Positions 23,606-34,430 of a stretch of 64,000 nucleotides of DNA are shown here, in pieces. Below the pieces are notes generated by a model. The model made no database searches. It had not been told where the DNA came from and saw only the letters and a list, made by a program, of their open reading frames with translations. A program made the position numbers and the translations under genes. Source of the DNA: Aralia elata (Eukaryota > Streptophyta > Magnoliopsida > Apiales > Araliaceae). Numbering within the stretch: the stretch's first letter is position 1; the number at the start of each line of letters is the position of its first letter. The stretch covers positions 7,700,185 through 7,764,184 of the forward strand of contig CM068382.1 in NCBI GenBank assembly GCA_034770075.1. Reading direction: 5' to 3'.

Positions 23606-25153
23606 GTACCCAGGTTCTGCTTCTGCGAATTTTCAGTTCATTCAAGCCTCCTACTTGTTATCATATTTAAAGCTACACCATTCCAAATGACTTGGGATTT
23701 GATCCTATTCCAAGATCTTGCTACAAGGTAGGACTCCCACCATTGTTTAGTCTTTAATAACATCATTTAGACATATCAACTAAGGCTCAAAAGTCAGAGT
23801 TTGCCTCTGTACTTTTATGAAATTTGTCATTTGATTCCATTTCATCCTTTTTTGGCTTTTAAACTTGTTTTGGTTCCTCTACTGGACTTAGGGAACCTCA
23901 GATAATATGCTCAAGTGTTACCTAGTTCCAAACTTTGGCAATTTCTTGGGTTTTGCATTTTGAGAACTCATTTGAGCAATTTTCCAAACAGTTAGCATAC
24001 ATTCTTCGTTTTATTAGGTTTCACTTTTATTTGCCCATGGATTACCTATGATTTCACCATGAAAATCCTCTTCCTTATTCCTCCACACAACAACAACTAA
24101 GAACCTTGTTTCTAAGTTATAATTCACAATCAATTACATAATCAAGTTATATATGAATAATTTCTATTCCTTCTTCTACTTTCAATTTCCATAAACAAAG
24201 AAAGGAAGAATTGGGATTTTGATGATTTAATTCTTACCTTAGCTTGGGCTTGTTGAATTTTAGTTCCAATTGTTTCCCCAAATATTAAGTTCCTCTATTG
24301 CTAGATCCTTCTTTAGCTTGCAAACATGGGAGTTGGATAATTTCTTTGTGAGAGATAGGGAGGGAGTAACGAAAATTGGGGATGGGAAAGGAGGGCTGAT
24401 ATGTTCTGCTCTTAGCTTTCTAATTTCCTTAGCAGCTTAGTCAATTTCATTAATGCTTAGTGTCCCATGATGATTTAATAAGTTAACAGCTCTTGCTTCT
24501 CATTTAGTTACTCAGCCTTATGTATTACACCTCCTGCTTAGTTAATATGACTCATCGTACTTATTAACATACATCCCTCCGCACATATCGCATAATGGTA
24601 CATTACGCGTATATGTACCTCAATTATTTCGAAATTTGGATAATTAATTATTTTTAATAATTACGAAAATTATTTCAATAATTACGAAATAATTCCATAA
24701 TTATATTTTATCACTTTTTACGCAATAATTAATATATTAAAATAATTAATATTTGTTTTATTAATTATTTTAAATTCTCTCATTCAATATATACAACTTC
24801 ATTTGCATAATTAAATAATATCATTTACTTCATTCTATAAATTTTTGAAAACAATTTATTTATTATATTAAATATATAATTTAATATATTCCTTATTTAT
24901 TCCTTACGAATAAATTTACCTATTCATTATCAATATACACATAAATATATTGAACTTCCTTTCATATATTCACGTAATTAATAATTTAAATATTATGCTA
25001 TTACATCGAAGCATAATATTCACATAATAAAAATATTAAATATCACACTATTCATAGATACACAATATTCATGTATTTAATTTAATTATACCACATAATA
25101 AGAATAAAATTAAAATTCTTATTTAATAAATTCAAAAATTTCGAGATGTCACA

Positions 25154-25362
25154 ACTTCACACTAGAACACTCGACATGGAACTAGCACACCGTTACATTT
25201 GAGATTGTAACCGATTCACTAGCATTATGTTAGGCTAGGTAGTTACCCACAAATAATGACAAAATGGAAGTTCTATATATGACTATTTTGGAGCATATTT
25301 GGGATAAATTAATTACTAGCCAAATGACAAAATAAAATCTATCCATAACATGAAAAGCAGTG
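25154..25362. repeat. Dispersed repeat R, copy 3, left part
   Basis: Carries GGCTAGGTAGTTA and AATTACTAGCCAAATGACAA, as in copy 1 at 5932-6340. It is cut by the gypsy insertion and resumes at 34883. Confidence 0.6.
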
Positions 25363-25809
25363 TGTTAACGCTTGATTTTGTCCGCGCGTCCAATCCACTC
25401 TCCGCGCGTGTACCTGCACAAAAGTCCCAACGGCTTGGGCCGTGTGGAGACTCCTCGGGTGTAAGAGTAAGTAACAAGCTACGAGGTACGCTAACAATGG
25501 AGGTCAAATATTTAGTAGGGTAAAAGTGTTGTACCTGGCCTTCATTGTTACTCGGGTATTTATAAGGATCCACTTGGCTACTTTCTACTCCTATTAGGAA
25601 TGTTCTGCCCAGAATCCTTATTAAACCCGGATTCAACTACCTTGATCCGATAGAAATATAATCCAGTAAGGAACCACAAGGGCTTAGAATACTGGCCCAA
25701 GCCTGTTTGGACTGGAGAGTCCTCATATAATCCACTAGGCGTAATTGGCCTTTGGGCCGAGCCCACCATAAGAAGCCTAATCCAGCCTGTTAGGATTTAT
25801 ATCCGAACA
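25363..25809 (-). repeat. Gypsy 3' LTR
   Basis: 447 bp. On the plus strand it starts TGTTAACGC and ends ATCCGAACA. No difference from the LTR at 34431-34877 was found when read side by side. Confidence 0.95.
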
Positions 25810-25828
25810 TTGCCCCCTACTCCCTTAG
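25810..25828 (-). promoter_or_regulatory. Gypsy polypurine tract
   Basis: On the minus strand this reads AAGGGAGTAGGGGGCAA directly before the 3' LTR. The second copy keeps a similar tract at 39233-39250. Confidence 0.8.
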
Positions 25829-26501
25829 TATATAATATGTACTGGGGGAGTGAGTCAGATGATTTAATCAGCCGGATATTTAATAACAAGGGAAGAGGGT
25901 ATATGTCCTCGGGAACCCGAAGGCATCAGACCGAGAATATCCCTCCTCCAGGTGTCTTCAAGGATTAGCCGAAGATAGGGACTCTCTAAGGCGTCCAACC
26001 AAGGATAATGCCCCTCGGATGCTCGAAAGTATGAGAACCGAGGATAGTGTCCCTTGGGATCCTTAGAAATGTTGTCTCGAAGATGGAGAACCTGGTCACG
26101 ATATCGGGCTTCTCTGATGGGTAAGCCCCGCTCACAGATGTGTATTTGGGCCCAGTCTTTCTGTTTCGCAGCCCAATAGTGATATCCTAGCACAAACGGC
26201 CCAACAGTTTGAAATTCAAAACGTTACGGTTGGATACAGCTGTTAGGCACTACAACTTATCAGCAATAACTTCTCCCGCCTCTAGCCTCATCCGTTGGAT
26301 AGGATCAATTTCGGCCGTCGGATATCCACTTTTATAGAGAAAGTTAACCTAGCCATCATTTCTCACCAGTGCAGTCGTTTTTACAGCGGGAGAAATAACC
26401 TTCCAAAGATCTCGTCTTCGTGCTATTCTGCTTTAGGATCGATCGTCCGTCCCCTTTCCCGAACATCTTCAAGTAAGTTATCCATCTTCCTTCTTTTCGC
26501 G

Positions 26502-28692
26502 ATGGCCGGGGGTAATCAAGCTTCATCTTCCCATGTTGAAGATGAGGTTACAGTAGCTCAAGCCGGAATTCCTGAAGGTCAGCCATGGAAACTGGTAATA
26601 ATAGAGCGGATGAGAGATGTAGAAGAGTACAATAGGACTAAATACTTCTCTTTAGAGTATAGAGTAGCCAACATTCCTTCTTCTATCAAAAACCCCTTTT
26701 TCGATCTGCTGATGACGGAATTCTATATTCCTGAATCTTATGAAATTAGGAGACCCGAGGGTGAGGAAAGGGTGTACTGGCAACCCGAAGGGGGGTGGAT
26801 TCCGATCCATCGCCAGTTGCTTCTATTCGGGGTGCGCTTTCCACTCCGTCCTTTCCTTGTAGAGCTCCTTCATACAGTAGGGCTTAGTTTAAATCAATTA
26901 TCCCCAAACTCTTTCATTCATTTAAATAGTTTCATAGCTTTCTGCTCGTCCGAGAGCATAACTCCGAAGCTCGATTTCTTTTTTTAATTCTTTTCCCTCT
27001 CCGCCTGTAAGGAGAAGGGTTTTTATCAAATAATCAAGAATCCGGGTAGAGATACCCTAATGGATACCCCATCCAGTAATAAGGGATGGCATGGGGATTG
27101 GTTCCTCATCAAGGGGCCGGACACTGAGTTGGTAGGACCTTGGTCTAACCCGAACAAAGACCAATTAAACCCGAATCGGATTACCCGAAGAAGGTTGGAG
27201 GAGTTCGAGGTTTTGTATTCCAAGCGACCATCGGTGAAGTGGAACCGGCTTCTTTTGAATGACCAAGACTGGTTACATGATCATAGCTGTAAGTCCATTT
27301 AAATTTCCCGAATGCATATTATTGCTGGATTGATAATGTACTGATCGCTTCTTTATCTTCTGTGCAGTGGCTGACTCTGGAAGAACTGCTGATAACGAGG
27401 CAATTTTTGAGGCAGCTGGTGTGCCGAGGACAAAGCTGTCAGGTGCTGAAAAGCTGAGGCTGGCACGCCAGAAGAAAGCCTCGGGAAGCAAAGTGGTGAC
27501 CTTGCCCGAGGGGACTACCGCAGGAGCTTCAGGACCTGGCCCGACCGAGGAGCCAGCGAGAGCTGTAGAGCCCAAGCCCAAAAAGAGAAGGCTGGTGCGC
27601 CACTCCTCAGCTGAGGTGAGGGTGGTTCCAATCGAGCCTTCCTCCACTACCGGGGGATCTACCAGTGGCGCCCCGAAGGAACTGGTTGCAACGGCTTCTT
27701 TCGACGCCGAGTCCCCTCACCCCGAGGAAGGGGCACTAGTGAGGAAGAAGAAGCAGAGGGAATCCACTCCTCCCCCTCCCACCACTGATCAACCGAGGGT
27801 GGAAGAAGTGGGGACTTCTGTCGGGGCCTTGGATCCCTCCCCGATCCTAATTGATGTAGCCGAAACCGATCAGGGGGATCTAAAGGCTCTGATGGAAAAA
27901 CTGTTCGAGCATCACACCAAGGTAAACAAGTTTTCTTTTTAAGTAGTAGCCATAGTTGTGTTATTTGTTATGTTCTGACTTCCGACTATTGCCTTTCAGG
28001 GGAACGATCTTCTCCTCGAGGTCTCTAGTCGAGTGAAGACCTTGGAGCACGACTTGAAGAGGTCCTCCGAAGAGTGTGCTCAGGCGAAGGAGCTTCATTC
28101 GAAGGTTCGAACCCAACTCCGAACGCAACATGATAGCTTCCATATTATGAGGAATGACTACGAAGGAATGCGCTCGGAGAAGGTCAAGACCGAGAAGGAG
28201 TTGTCAGCCTTGAGGGCTCAAATACAGACAGCGAACGCTCGAGTAGCCGATGCTGATGTTAAGGTGGGAGAGACCACTAAACAGGCTGAGGCTGCTATGA
28301 AACGGGCTGAGGAAGCAGAGGGGAAAAATAAGGAGCTCGAAGCTCTTCTCCGAAAGCAGACGGAGCAACTCAGCCAATCTGACAAAGCGATCCGTCTGCA
28401 AACTAACCAGATGCGAAATCTGAAGGACAACGTCCAGATGATCGTTGAAGGCTGGGCCTCGAAGGAAGCAGATTGGCTGAAGGGTCCCATTGCCCCCGCA
28501 TCGTCGAGTGTTCTGGCACCAAGTCTTCGACAAAAGGTGATCGAGGACTACAAGATCTCCTATCAATTCCATGAAGATGTCCAGGATGCCGTGGTGAATG
28601 AGTTCAATGATGGCTTTGAGTTTGCCCGAGAACTGGTGCGGGAAAAGGGTCATGATCCTGATGCACTGGGGATTATTATTCCCGAAGATTGA
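26502..28692 (+). CDS. Opposite-strand spliced gene of the gypsy element
   Basis: Read against gag-pol. Proposed exons are 26502-27288, 27368-27921 and 28000-28692. Both introns start GTAAGT/GTAAAC and end CAG, and the joined frame is continuous (678 codons with stop). Exon 1, about residues 103-150, has RPFLVELL...QLSPNSF, resembling Pfam PF04195 (Transposase_28, 'putative gypsy type transposon'). Exon 2 is rich in Lys, Pro and acidic residues, with a KPKKRR stretch that may be a nuclear signal. Exon 3 is a long coiled coil ending in IIIPED. TAA at 26985-26987 interrupts exon 1 where the second copy (near 52782) has CAA, so this copy would give a truncated protein. Function unknown; ATG 26502 is chosen because it is conserved at 39958. 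Confidence 0.75.
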
Positions 28693-28997
28693 TTTTATTT
28701 TTATTTTGGTTATGTAATATGAACACTTTGTAATGAAGATAAATTTCTTTAATGATGTGTGTGAATATTCTATCTTATCTTTCCTCTTGAGCCATTCTTA
28801 CTTATCAATGTGCATAGCTATTCTATACCCCTTCTCCCCATTAACTTTATTAGGAAATTGCTAATAAGGTTAATCGATGTATCAAAGTGTATGTAAAACA
28901 GCAGACAAAGATAAAACAGAAGAATTCTCATTAATCTCGAAAAGATAATCAATATCAACCAACACTTAAGCCTCCGAAAGAAACTAAGTACATAATA
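28693..28997. other. Spacer between converging gypsy reading frames
   Basis: Holds the ends of two convergent genes. Downstream of the opposite-strand gene, TAATATGAACAC and GATAAATTTC lie in an AT-rich context that could serve as a poly(A) signal region. No gene of its own. Confidence 0.4.
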
Positions 28998-31900
28998 TCA
29001 CTGATAATATCTTCGGAGCCGAGCAGCATGCCATGTGTTCGGGACTTCCTTTCCGTCCATATGTTGCAATTTATAGGTTCCCGATCCCAATACTTCAATG
29101 ACTTTATACGGTCCTTCCCATGTAGGCATCAGTTTTCCCGTTTCTCGAGGTGTAGACGCTTCTGCTTGCCGAAGAACCAAGTCTCCTGCCTTGAATGTTC
29201 TTGCCTTAACATTTTTGTTGAAATGCCGGGTCGTTCGTTGCTGATAGGTAGCTAATCGGAGAACCACAGCATCACATTCCTCTTCTAATAGATCTAGGTT
29301 TTCCCGAAGACCTTCACTATTGAGAATTTCGTCGAAGTTTTGGACTCGGGAGGAAGGTATCCCAATCTCGATAGGTATCAGGGCTTCGGTCCCATAAGAA
29401 AGCTTGAAGGGTGTTTCTCCGGTTGTAGTTCGTGGAGTAGTTCGGTAGGCCCATAGGACATGTAGTAGCTCTTCGGGCCAGGCTCCTTTTGCTTCTTCAA
29501 GTCTTCGTTTAATGTCGTTCAACAAAAGCCTGTTTGTTACCTCAACCTGTCCATTCGCTTGAGGATGGGCCACTGAAGTTCGCCGATGCTGAATATTCAG
29601 TTCTGTCAAAAACCCTTCGAACTCTTTCCCTACGAACTGAAGACCATTATCAGAGACTAGGACCATGGGAATTCTGAACCGATAGACCACCTGCTCTTTG
29701 AGGAATTGGAGACATGTCTTCTCAGTGATCTTTGCTAAAGGTTTGGCTTCGACCCATTTGGTGAAGTAATCTATTGCCACAATAACAAATTTTACCTGAC
29801 CCTTACCCTGAGGGAGTGGCCCGAGAAGATCTATCCCCCAAACTGCGAAAGGGATGGGAGACAATATAGGTGTAAGTTCTTCGGGAGGCTGGTGTGGTAC
29901 CGAAGCGAACAGTTGGCATTTATGGCATTTTTTGACGAAGTCTTTGGCGTCCTGAAGCATGGTCGGCCAAAAATATCCTTGTCGCAAGATTTTATGTGTC
30001 AATGTCTTCGCTCCCACATGATCTCCACATATCCCTTCATGGACTTCCCGAAGCGCATAATCAGATTCTCTGGGACCAAGACACCGAAGTAAGGGCGACG
30101 AATAGGATTTCCTATACAGTGTATCCTCAATAAAACAGTACTTTGTGGCTTTGAATTTAATCCGTCGGGCCAACGCTCGATCATCGGGTAGCTTATCAGT
30201 TTTCAGAAACTTGACTATGGGGGTCATCCAGGAATCTTCGGATTCAATGTCCATTATTGTCTGAACCATTGTGCTCGGTTCCTGGAGAGTTTCAAGGTAG
30301 ACAGATCCTTCCATTTCCCCCTGGTCAGTTGTGGCAAGCTTCGAGAGAGCATCAGCCATGGCGTTATCTGCTCTGACTACTCCAATAATTTGATACTTAA
30401 GGAAGTGTCCGAGGAGTGTCTGCACCAGCTGTAGATATGTCTGAAGATGTGGTTCCCTGGCTTCATACTCCCCCAACACCTGTTTTACCACGAGTTGGGA
30501 GTCGCTGTATACTATCAGGTTTTTCACCTCTAGACTTCGGGCCAACCTTAGACCTGCTATAAGTGCTTCATATTCGGCAACGTTGTTGGTAGCTGTGAAC
30601 CCGAAGCGAATAGATTGCTGGACCCTGAATCCTTCGGGAGAGGTAAGAATTACCCCTGCCCTGCTGCGAGGTCCGACGCTAGATCCATCGACAAATAATG
30701 TCCATGCCGAGTCTGTAGTCGGATTTAGTAATTCAACTGGCTCTTCTTCTTCCTCAGGGAAAGAACACTCACCAATGAAATCCGCCAGAGCCTGTGCCTT
30801 AATTGCTGTTCGAGGTCGGAAGTCAATGTTGAACTGGCTTAACTCTACAGCCCAAGCTGCTAGTCTCCCCGATGATTCGGGACGATACAGTACCTTCCGA
30901 AGGGGTTGATCTGTAAACACTGTGATGGTTCTCCCTTGAAAGTAGTGTCGAAGCTTTCGACTAGAAATGATTAATGCGTAAGCCAACTTCTCTAAGTTTG
31001 GATACCTAGTTTCGGCATCTCGAAGAGCATGGCTTACATAATAGACAGGCTTCTGGCCCTGTGTGTCTTCCCTTATTAAAGCTGACCCAACCGCAAACTG
31101 CGTAGCCGATAGATATAACTGTAGGTCCTCATCGGGGAGAGCTTTATTGAGGATGGGAGGAGAAGAGATATAATGCTTGATCTGTTCAAAGGCAAGCTGG
31201 CACTCTTCCGTCCAAACGAACGTCTTTTGGTTCTGAGCCCCTTTCAGAGTATTGAAGAATGGAAGACACTTCTCTGCTGATCGGGCCACAAACCTCCGAA
31301 GGGCGGCGAGTCTTCCTGTTAATCTTTGAACATCTTTAAAATTCTTCGGGGACTGCATCTCAAGGATAGCCGATATCTTTTCGGGGTTAGCTTCTATCCC
31401 TCTTCGGCTTACCATGTACCCCAAGAATTTGCCCGACCCAAGGACAAAAGTGCACTTGGCGGGATTAAGTCTCATATTGTGGATCCTGACGTTCCGAAAG
31501 CACTCTTCTAGATCTGACAAGTGGTCTTCGTCTCCCATGCTTCGGACGATCATATCATCCACATAAACTTCCATATTTCTGCCGATTTGATCTTTGAATA
31601 CTTTATTCATCATTCTTTGATAGGTCGCCCCAGCGTTGATCAGACCGAACGACATGACCTTGTAGGCGTAGATTGCTCGGTGAGTGATGAAGGATGTCTT
31701 CGGGATGTCTGGTTTGTGCATGGCAATCTGATTGTACCCGGAAAAAGCATCCAAGAAGCTCATTAAAGTGTGTCCCGCAGTGGAATCAATTAGTTGATCG
31801 ATGTTCGGGAGAGGATAGTAATCTTTCGGGCATGCTTTGTTAAGATCCGTGTAGTCTACACACATCCTCCACTTCCCGTTATGCTTCTTCACCAGCACCA

Positions 31901-34370
31901 CGTTGGCAAGCCATTCCGGATAGGTTATTTCATAAATGAAGTTGGCAGCCAATAACTTTTCAATCTCTTCATCTATCACCTTTTGTCGCTCGGGAGCTAT
32001 ATTACGCCTCTTCTGTTTAACGGGCTTGTGGCTGGGGTTGACACTCAGTTTATGTTCGGCCACATCCCTATTTATTCCTGGCATGTCAGCTGGTGTCCAT
32101 GCAAATATGTCTGAATATTTCTTCACCAGCTCGATGAGTCTGGTTCTAACGCCCGTTTCCAAACCGGTACCAATTTGTACTGTCCTGGTGCTATTTTTCT
32201 GAAACAATGGAATCTCTTCGGTTTCTTCAGCAGGCGTAGCTATCGGCTCAGAGCCTCCTTCTGTAAAAGGTTCTAGCTCAATTTTCATCGTAGTTTTTTG
32301 CTTACTCACCCCCACCGAAGTCGCCTGGATAGTCTGGAGATAACACCTTCTGGACAGATCCTGATCACCAACCACCTCTCCGATCCCATTCTCGGTCGGA
32401 AATTTCATTTTCAGATGCGGAATTGAGGTGACTGCCTTTAAAGCCGCCAAAGTTATTCTCCCGAGAATAGCATTGTAGTTGCTTTCCACCTGGACCACAT
32501 AAAACCTTATCATGATGGAGGCTTGTTTGGGAGCCGTGCCGAAGATCGCGGGTAACTCTATCGTCCCTGCTATTCGGACTGGGTTGTTCCCGAAGCCATA
32601 TAGCGGGGACTCATTGCAGATCTCCAGCTTCCTTCCCCCCAGATCCAGCCGATTGTAGGCATGGCTGTAGAGTACATCCACCGAACTCCCATTATCCACC
32701 AGCATCCGTTTCAAATCCATGGTTCCGACTTGAGCTGTAATGACCAGGGCGTCCTGATACGGTGTAACTATTCCCGGGGGGTAATCCTCATCGGAGAAGG
32801 TTATAGGTTCTGTTGGGGTAGTTTTAGATTGTCCAGACAACTGATGGACCTCCCTGCCGAAAGCTTTTCTTTTTCTATTGGATAGTGCTGATATCGGTCC
32901 ACCAGATATACAATCCACGACTCCCTTTACCGCTCCCGAAGATGGCGGTGGTGGAGCTATCCGATCAAAAGGGCTCGGTTTGTATCGATCAGCCACATAG
33001 CAATCCAGGTTACCCCTCCGAACTTGCCTTTCAAGAAAATCTTTCAACTGATAACAATCCTCAGTATCATGCCCCTTGGCTTCATGGTAATCACAATATC
33101 TGTCCCCATTCTTTTGTCTAGCGAAGACTCTGATCTTCGGGGGCTTTTCATAAAAAGGCTGGTCTTTGATTTCCTTGATGATAACAGCTCTACTCAAGGT
33201 TAAGGGAGTGTAGTCCTTGTCATTATCCCTATTACCTCGGTCTCTCGAACCATTATTCTTCTTTTGCCGATTATCGTGGGAATCTTTCTTGCCGTTCCCT
33301 TTGTCGTTGTTGTACTTCTTATCGGCGTCCTCTCCTCGGGGGTCTCTCTGGTGAAAATCACCTGTATTTTTCGAGGTGCCCCGAAGATTAGCGAGCGCCT
33401 CTTCCAACTCGACGAACTTATCGACTTTATCATACGCCTCGGGCAAAGATTCGGGCGCCTTTGAGATAATCTCCTCGATTAGCCTGCTGGACTTATCCAC
33501 ATTCAATCCCATGGTTAAGAAGTGGATCACCTGCTTCGGATCTATATCGTTGACCTCAGATACAGCCTCCCGAAATCTCTTTATGTACTGCCAAAGCGTT
33601 TCATTCGGTCTCTGTTTGACCTGCATAAGGGATGTGATCATTTTAGCCCGCCTCTTGTTGCTGCCGAAGTGGGTGTGAAATTGTTCTTTCAGATCATCCC
33701 ATGAGCGTACTGATGCAGATGGGAGGGAGACCACCCACTCCCGAGCAGTCTTCTTCAGGGTGGATAAGAATAGATGGCACATGGCCGCTTCATCATGACC
33801 ATGAAAGAGCATGGCTTGCTCGAAAGTGAAGGTATGATCATGAGGATCTCCAGTTCCATCATACATCTCCAGGTTTGAGGGAACCTTGTTCTTCCTATCG
33901 ATCTTCGCATTAGCCAAGTCTCGGGTGAAAGGAGTGGCCCGAGGCTTTTTGGTTCCTGACGGTTCGGCCCTTCGGGGTGATGATTCCCCAGTATGACTTC
34001 TATCAAGGCTTCGTCGGGAACCCTCGCGACGATCTCGCCTGGATGGTGACCGGGCTCTTTTTCTCAAGTCCCTTGTGAAGATGGATTCAGACTGGGCCTG
34101 GTTATTATCTCGATGCCGTCTTTGGGGTCGGTCATCTCTTCGTCGGTGGGGAGCAGAGCGGGAGGCCGAGCCTCTCTCGCTCAGCAACTGTTGCCCAGCT
34201 TCGTTCAGTTCTATGTACTGCCTGTCAAGCTCTTCTTGCTGGATGTCTAGAGCTTTCTTTCGATCAAGGATCTGCTGAAGGCGTTGTCCCCGTTCGGCTG
34301 ATGTCTCCCGGTGTGGCCGAGATTGCACCGGTCCGTGAGAACCATGGTTGCTTTGCTGTGAATTTTCCAT
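28998..34370 (-). CDS. Gypsy gag-pol polyprotein, intact, 1790 aa
   Basis: One uninterrupted frame. Gag core lies at about 155-330. A zinc-knuckle variant is at 426-439 (C-x2-H-x4-H-x4-C). The aspartic protease is near 557-568 with VDNGSS instead of D(T/S)G. RT spans about 790-960 with CVDYTDLNKAC near 837 and YVDD at 936-939. The first RNase H is at about 1085-1195 (TDQPLRK at 1153). The second RNase H is at about 1223-1345, with FVDGSS, EYEAL, YSDSQLV and ADALSKLA giving its acidic residues. Integrase has an HHCC zinc finger with CHKC at 1482-1485 and D1513, D1574 and E1610 as the DDE triad. A GPY/F-like segment (WEGPYKV) begins at 1751, and no chromodomain follows. All key residues I could check are present. 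The start is the Met 60 bases after the 5' LTR. Confidence 0.95.
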   Translation of the reverse strand: MENSQQSNHGSHGPVQSRPHRETSAERGQRLQQILDRKKALDIQQEELDRQYIELNEAGQQLLSERGSASRSAPHRRRDDRPQRRHRDNNQAQSESIFTRDLRKRARSPSRRDRREGSRRSLDRSHTGESSPRRAEPSGTKKPRATPFTRDLANAKIDRKNKVPSNLEMYDGTGDPHDHTFTFEQAMLFHGHDEAAMCHLFLSTLKKTAREWVVSLPSASVRSWDDLKEQFHTHFGSNKRRAKMITSLMQVKQRPNETLWQYIKRFREAVSEVNDIDPKQVIHFLTMGLNVDKSSRLIEEIISKAPESLPEAYDKVDKFVELEEALANLRGTSKNTGDFHQRDPRGEDADKKYNNDKGNGKKDSHDNRQKKNNGSRDRGNRDNDKDYTPLTLSRAVIIKEIKDQPFYEKPPKIRVFARQKNGDRYCDYHEAKGHDTEDCYQLKDFLERQVRRGNLDCYVADRYKPSPFDRIAPPPPSSGAVKGVVDCISGGPISALSNRKRKAFGREVHQLSGQSKTTPTEPITFSDEDYPPGIVTPYQDALVITAQVGTMDLKRMLVDNGSSVDVLYSHAYNRLDLGGRKLEICNESPLYGFGNNPVRIAGTIELPAIFGTAPKQASIMIRFYVVQVESNYNAILGRITLAALKAVTSIPHLKMKFPTENGIGEVVGDQDLSRRCYLQTIQATSVGVSKQKTTMKIELEPFTEGGSEPIATPAEETEEIPLFQKNSTRTVQIGTGLETGVRTRLIELVKKYSDIFAWTPADMPGINRDVAEHKLSVNPSHKPVKQKRRNIAPERQKVIDEEIEKLLAANFIYEITYPEWLANVVLVKKHNGKWRMCVDYTDLNKACPKDYYPLPNIDQLIDSTAGHTLMSFLDAFSGYNQIAMHKPDIPKTSFITHRAIYAYKVMSFGLINAGATYQRMMNKVFKDQIGRNMEVYVDDMIVRSMGDEDHLSDLEECFRNVRIHNMRLNPAKCTFVLGSGKFLGYMVSRRGIEANPEKISAILEMQSPKNFKDVQRLTGRLAALRRFVARSAEKCLPFFNTLKGAQNQKTFVWTEECQLAFEQIKHYISSPPILNKALPDEDLQLYLSATQFAVGSALIREDTQGQKPVYYVSHALRDAETRYPNLEKLAYALIISSRKLRHYFQGRTITVFTDQPLRKVLYRPESSGRLAAWAVELSQFNIDFRPRTAIKAQALADFIGECSFPEEEEEPVELLNPTTDSAWTLFVDGSSVGPRSRAGVILTSPEGFRVQQSIRFGFTATNNVAEYEALIAGLRLARSLEVKNLIVYSDSQLVVKQVLGEYEAREPHLQTYLQLVQTLLGHFLKYQIIGVVRADNAMADALSKLATTDQGEMEGSVYLETLQEPSTMVQTIMDIESEDSWMTPIVKFLKTDKLPDDRALARRIKFKATKYCFIEDTLYRKSYSSPLLRCLGPRESDYALREVHEGICGDHVGAKTLTHKILRQGYFWPTMLQDAKDFVKKCHKCQLFASVPHQPPEELTPILSPIPFAVWGIDLLGPLPQGKGQVKFVIVAIDYFTKWVEAKPLAKITEKTCLQFLKEQVVYRFRIPMVLVSDNGLQFVGKEFEGFLTELNIQHRRTSVAHPQANGQVEVTNRLLLNDIKRRLEEAKGAWPEELLHVLWAYRTTPRTTTGETPFKLSYGTEALIPIEIGIPSSRVQNFDEILNSEGLRENLDLLEEECDAVVLRLATYQQRTTRHFNKNVKARTFKAGDLVLRQAEASTPRETGKLMPTWEGPYKVIEVLGSGTYKLQHMDGKEVPNTWHAARLRRYYQ

Positions 34371-34410
34371 GTGGATTTGTTTTGATCACGAAAGCGATTT
34401 ACTACTAAAA

Positions 34411-34430
34411 GGCCCTCCTTCTAGCGCCAA
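34411..34430 (-). promoter_or_regulatory. Gypsy primer-binding region
   Basis: On the minus strand TTGGCGCTAGAAGGAGGGCC immediately follows the 5' LTR, the place of the PBS. I do not assign the tRNA. Confidence 0.65.

Larger units (their letters stand above)
16986..25153. mobile_element. Family-A solo-LTR-like element, copy 3, split by copia
   Basis: Starts TGTGACGCCCCCAAATCC and ends GAGATGTCACA. Flanks are actta (16981-16985) and acttc (25154-25158), a TSD with one mismatch. Removing the copia insertion and its TSD leaves about 3.5 kb, similar to copy 2. Left-end blocks match the other copies, including CCGTCTGGTCTTACGGGCAC and CCCTGCGTTGATCAACA. No coding region belongs to it. Confidence 0.8.

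Noticed and set aside
25316..25769. Frames within the gypsy LTR (also at 34405-34837)
   Set aside because: Identical in both LTRs because the LTRs are repeats; no motif or role.
29028..34278. Plus-strand open frames across the gypsy polyprotein
   Set aside because: Shadows of the 1790-codon minus-strand frame. The real antisense gene lies downstream of pol, at 26502-28692.
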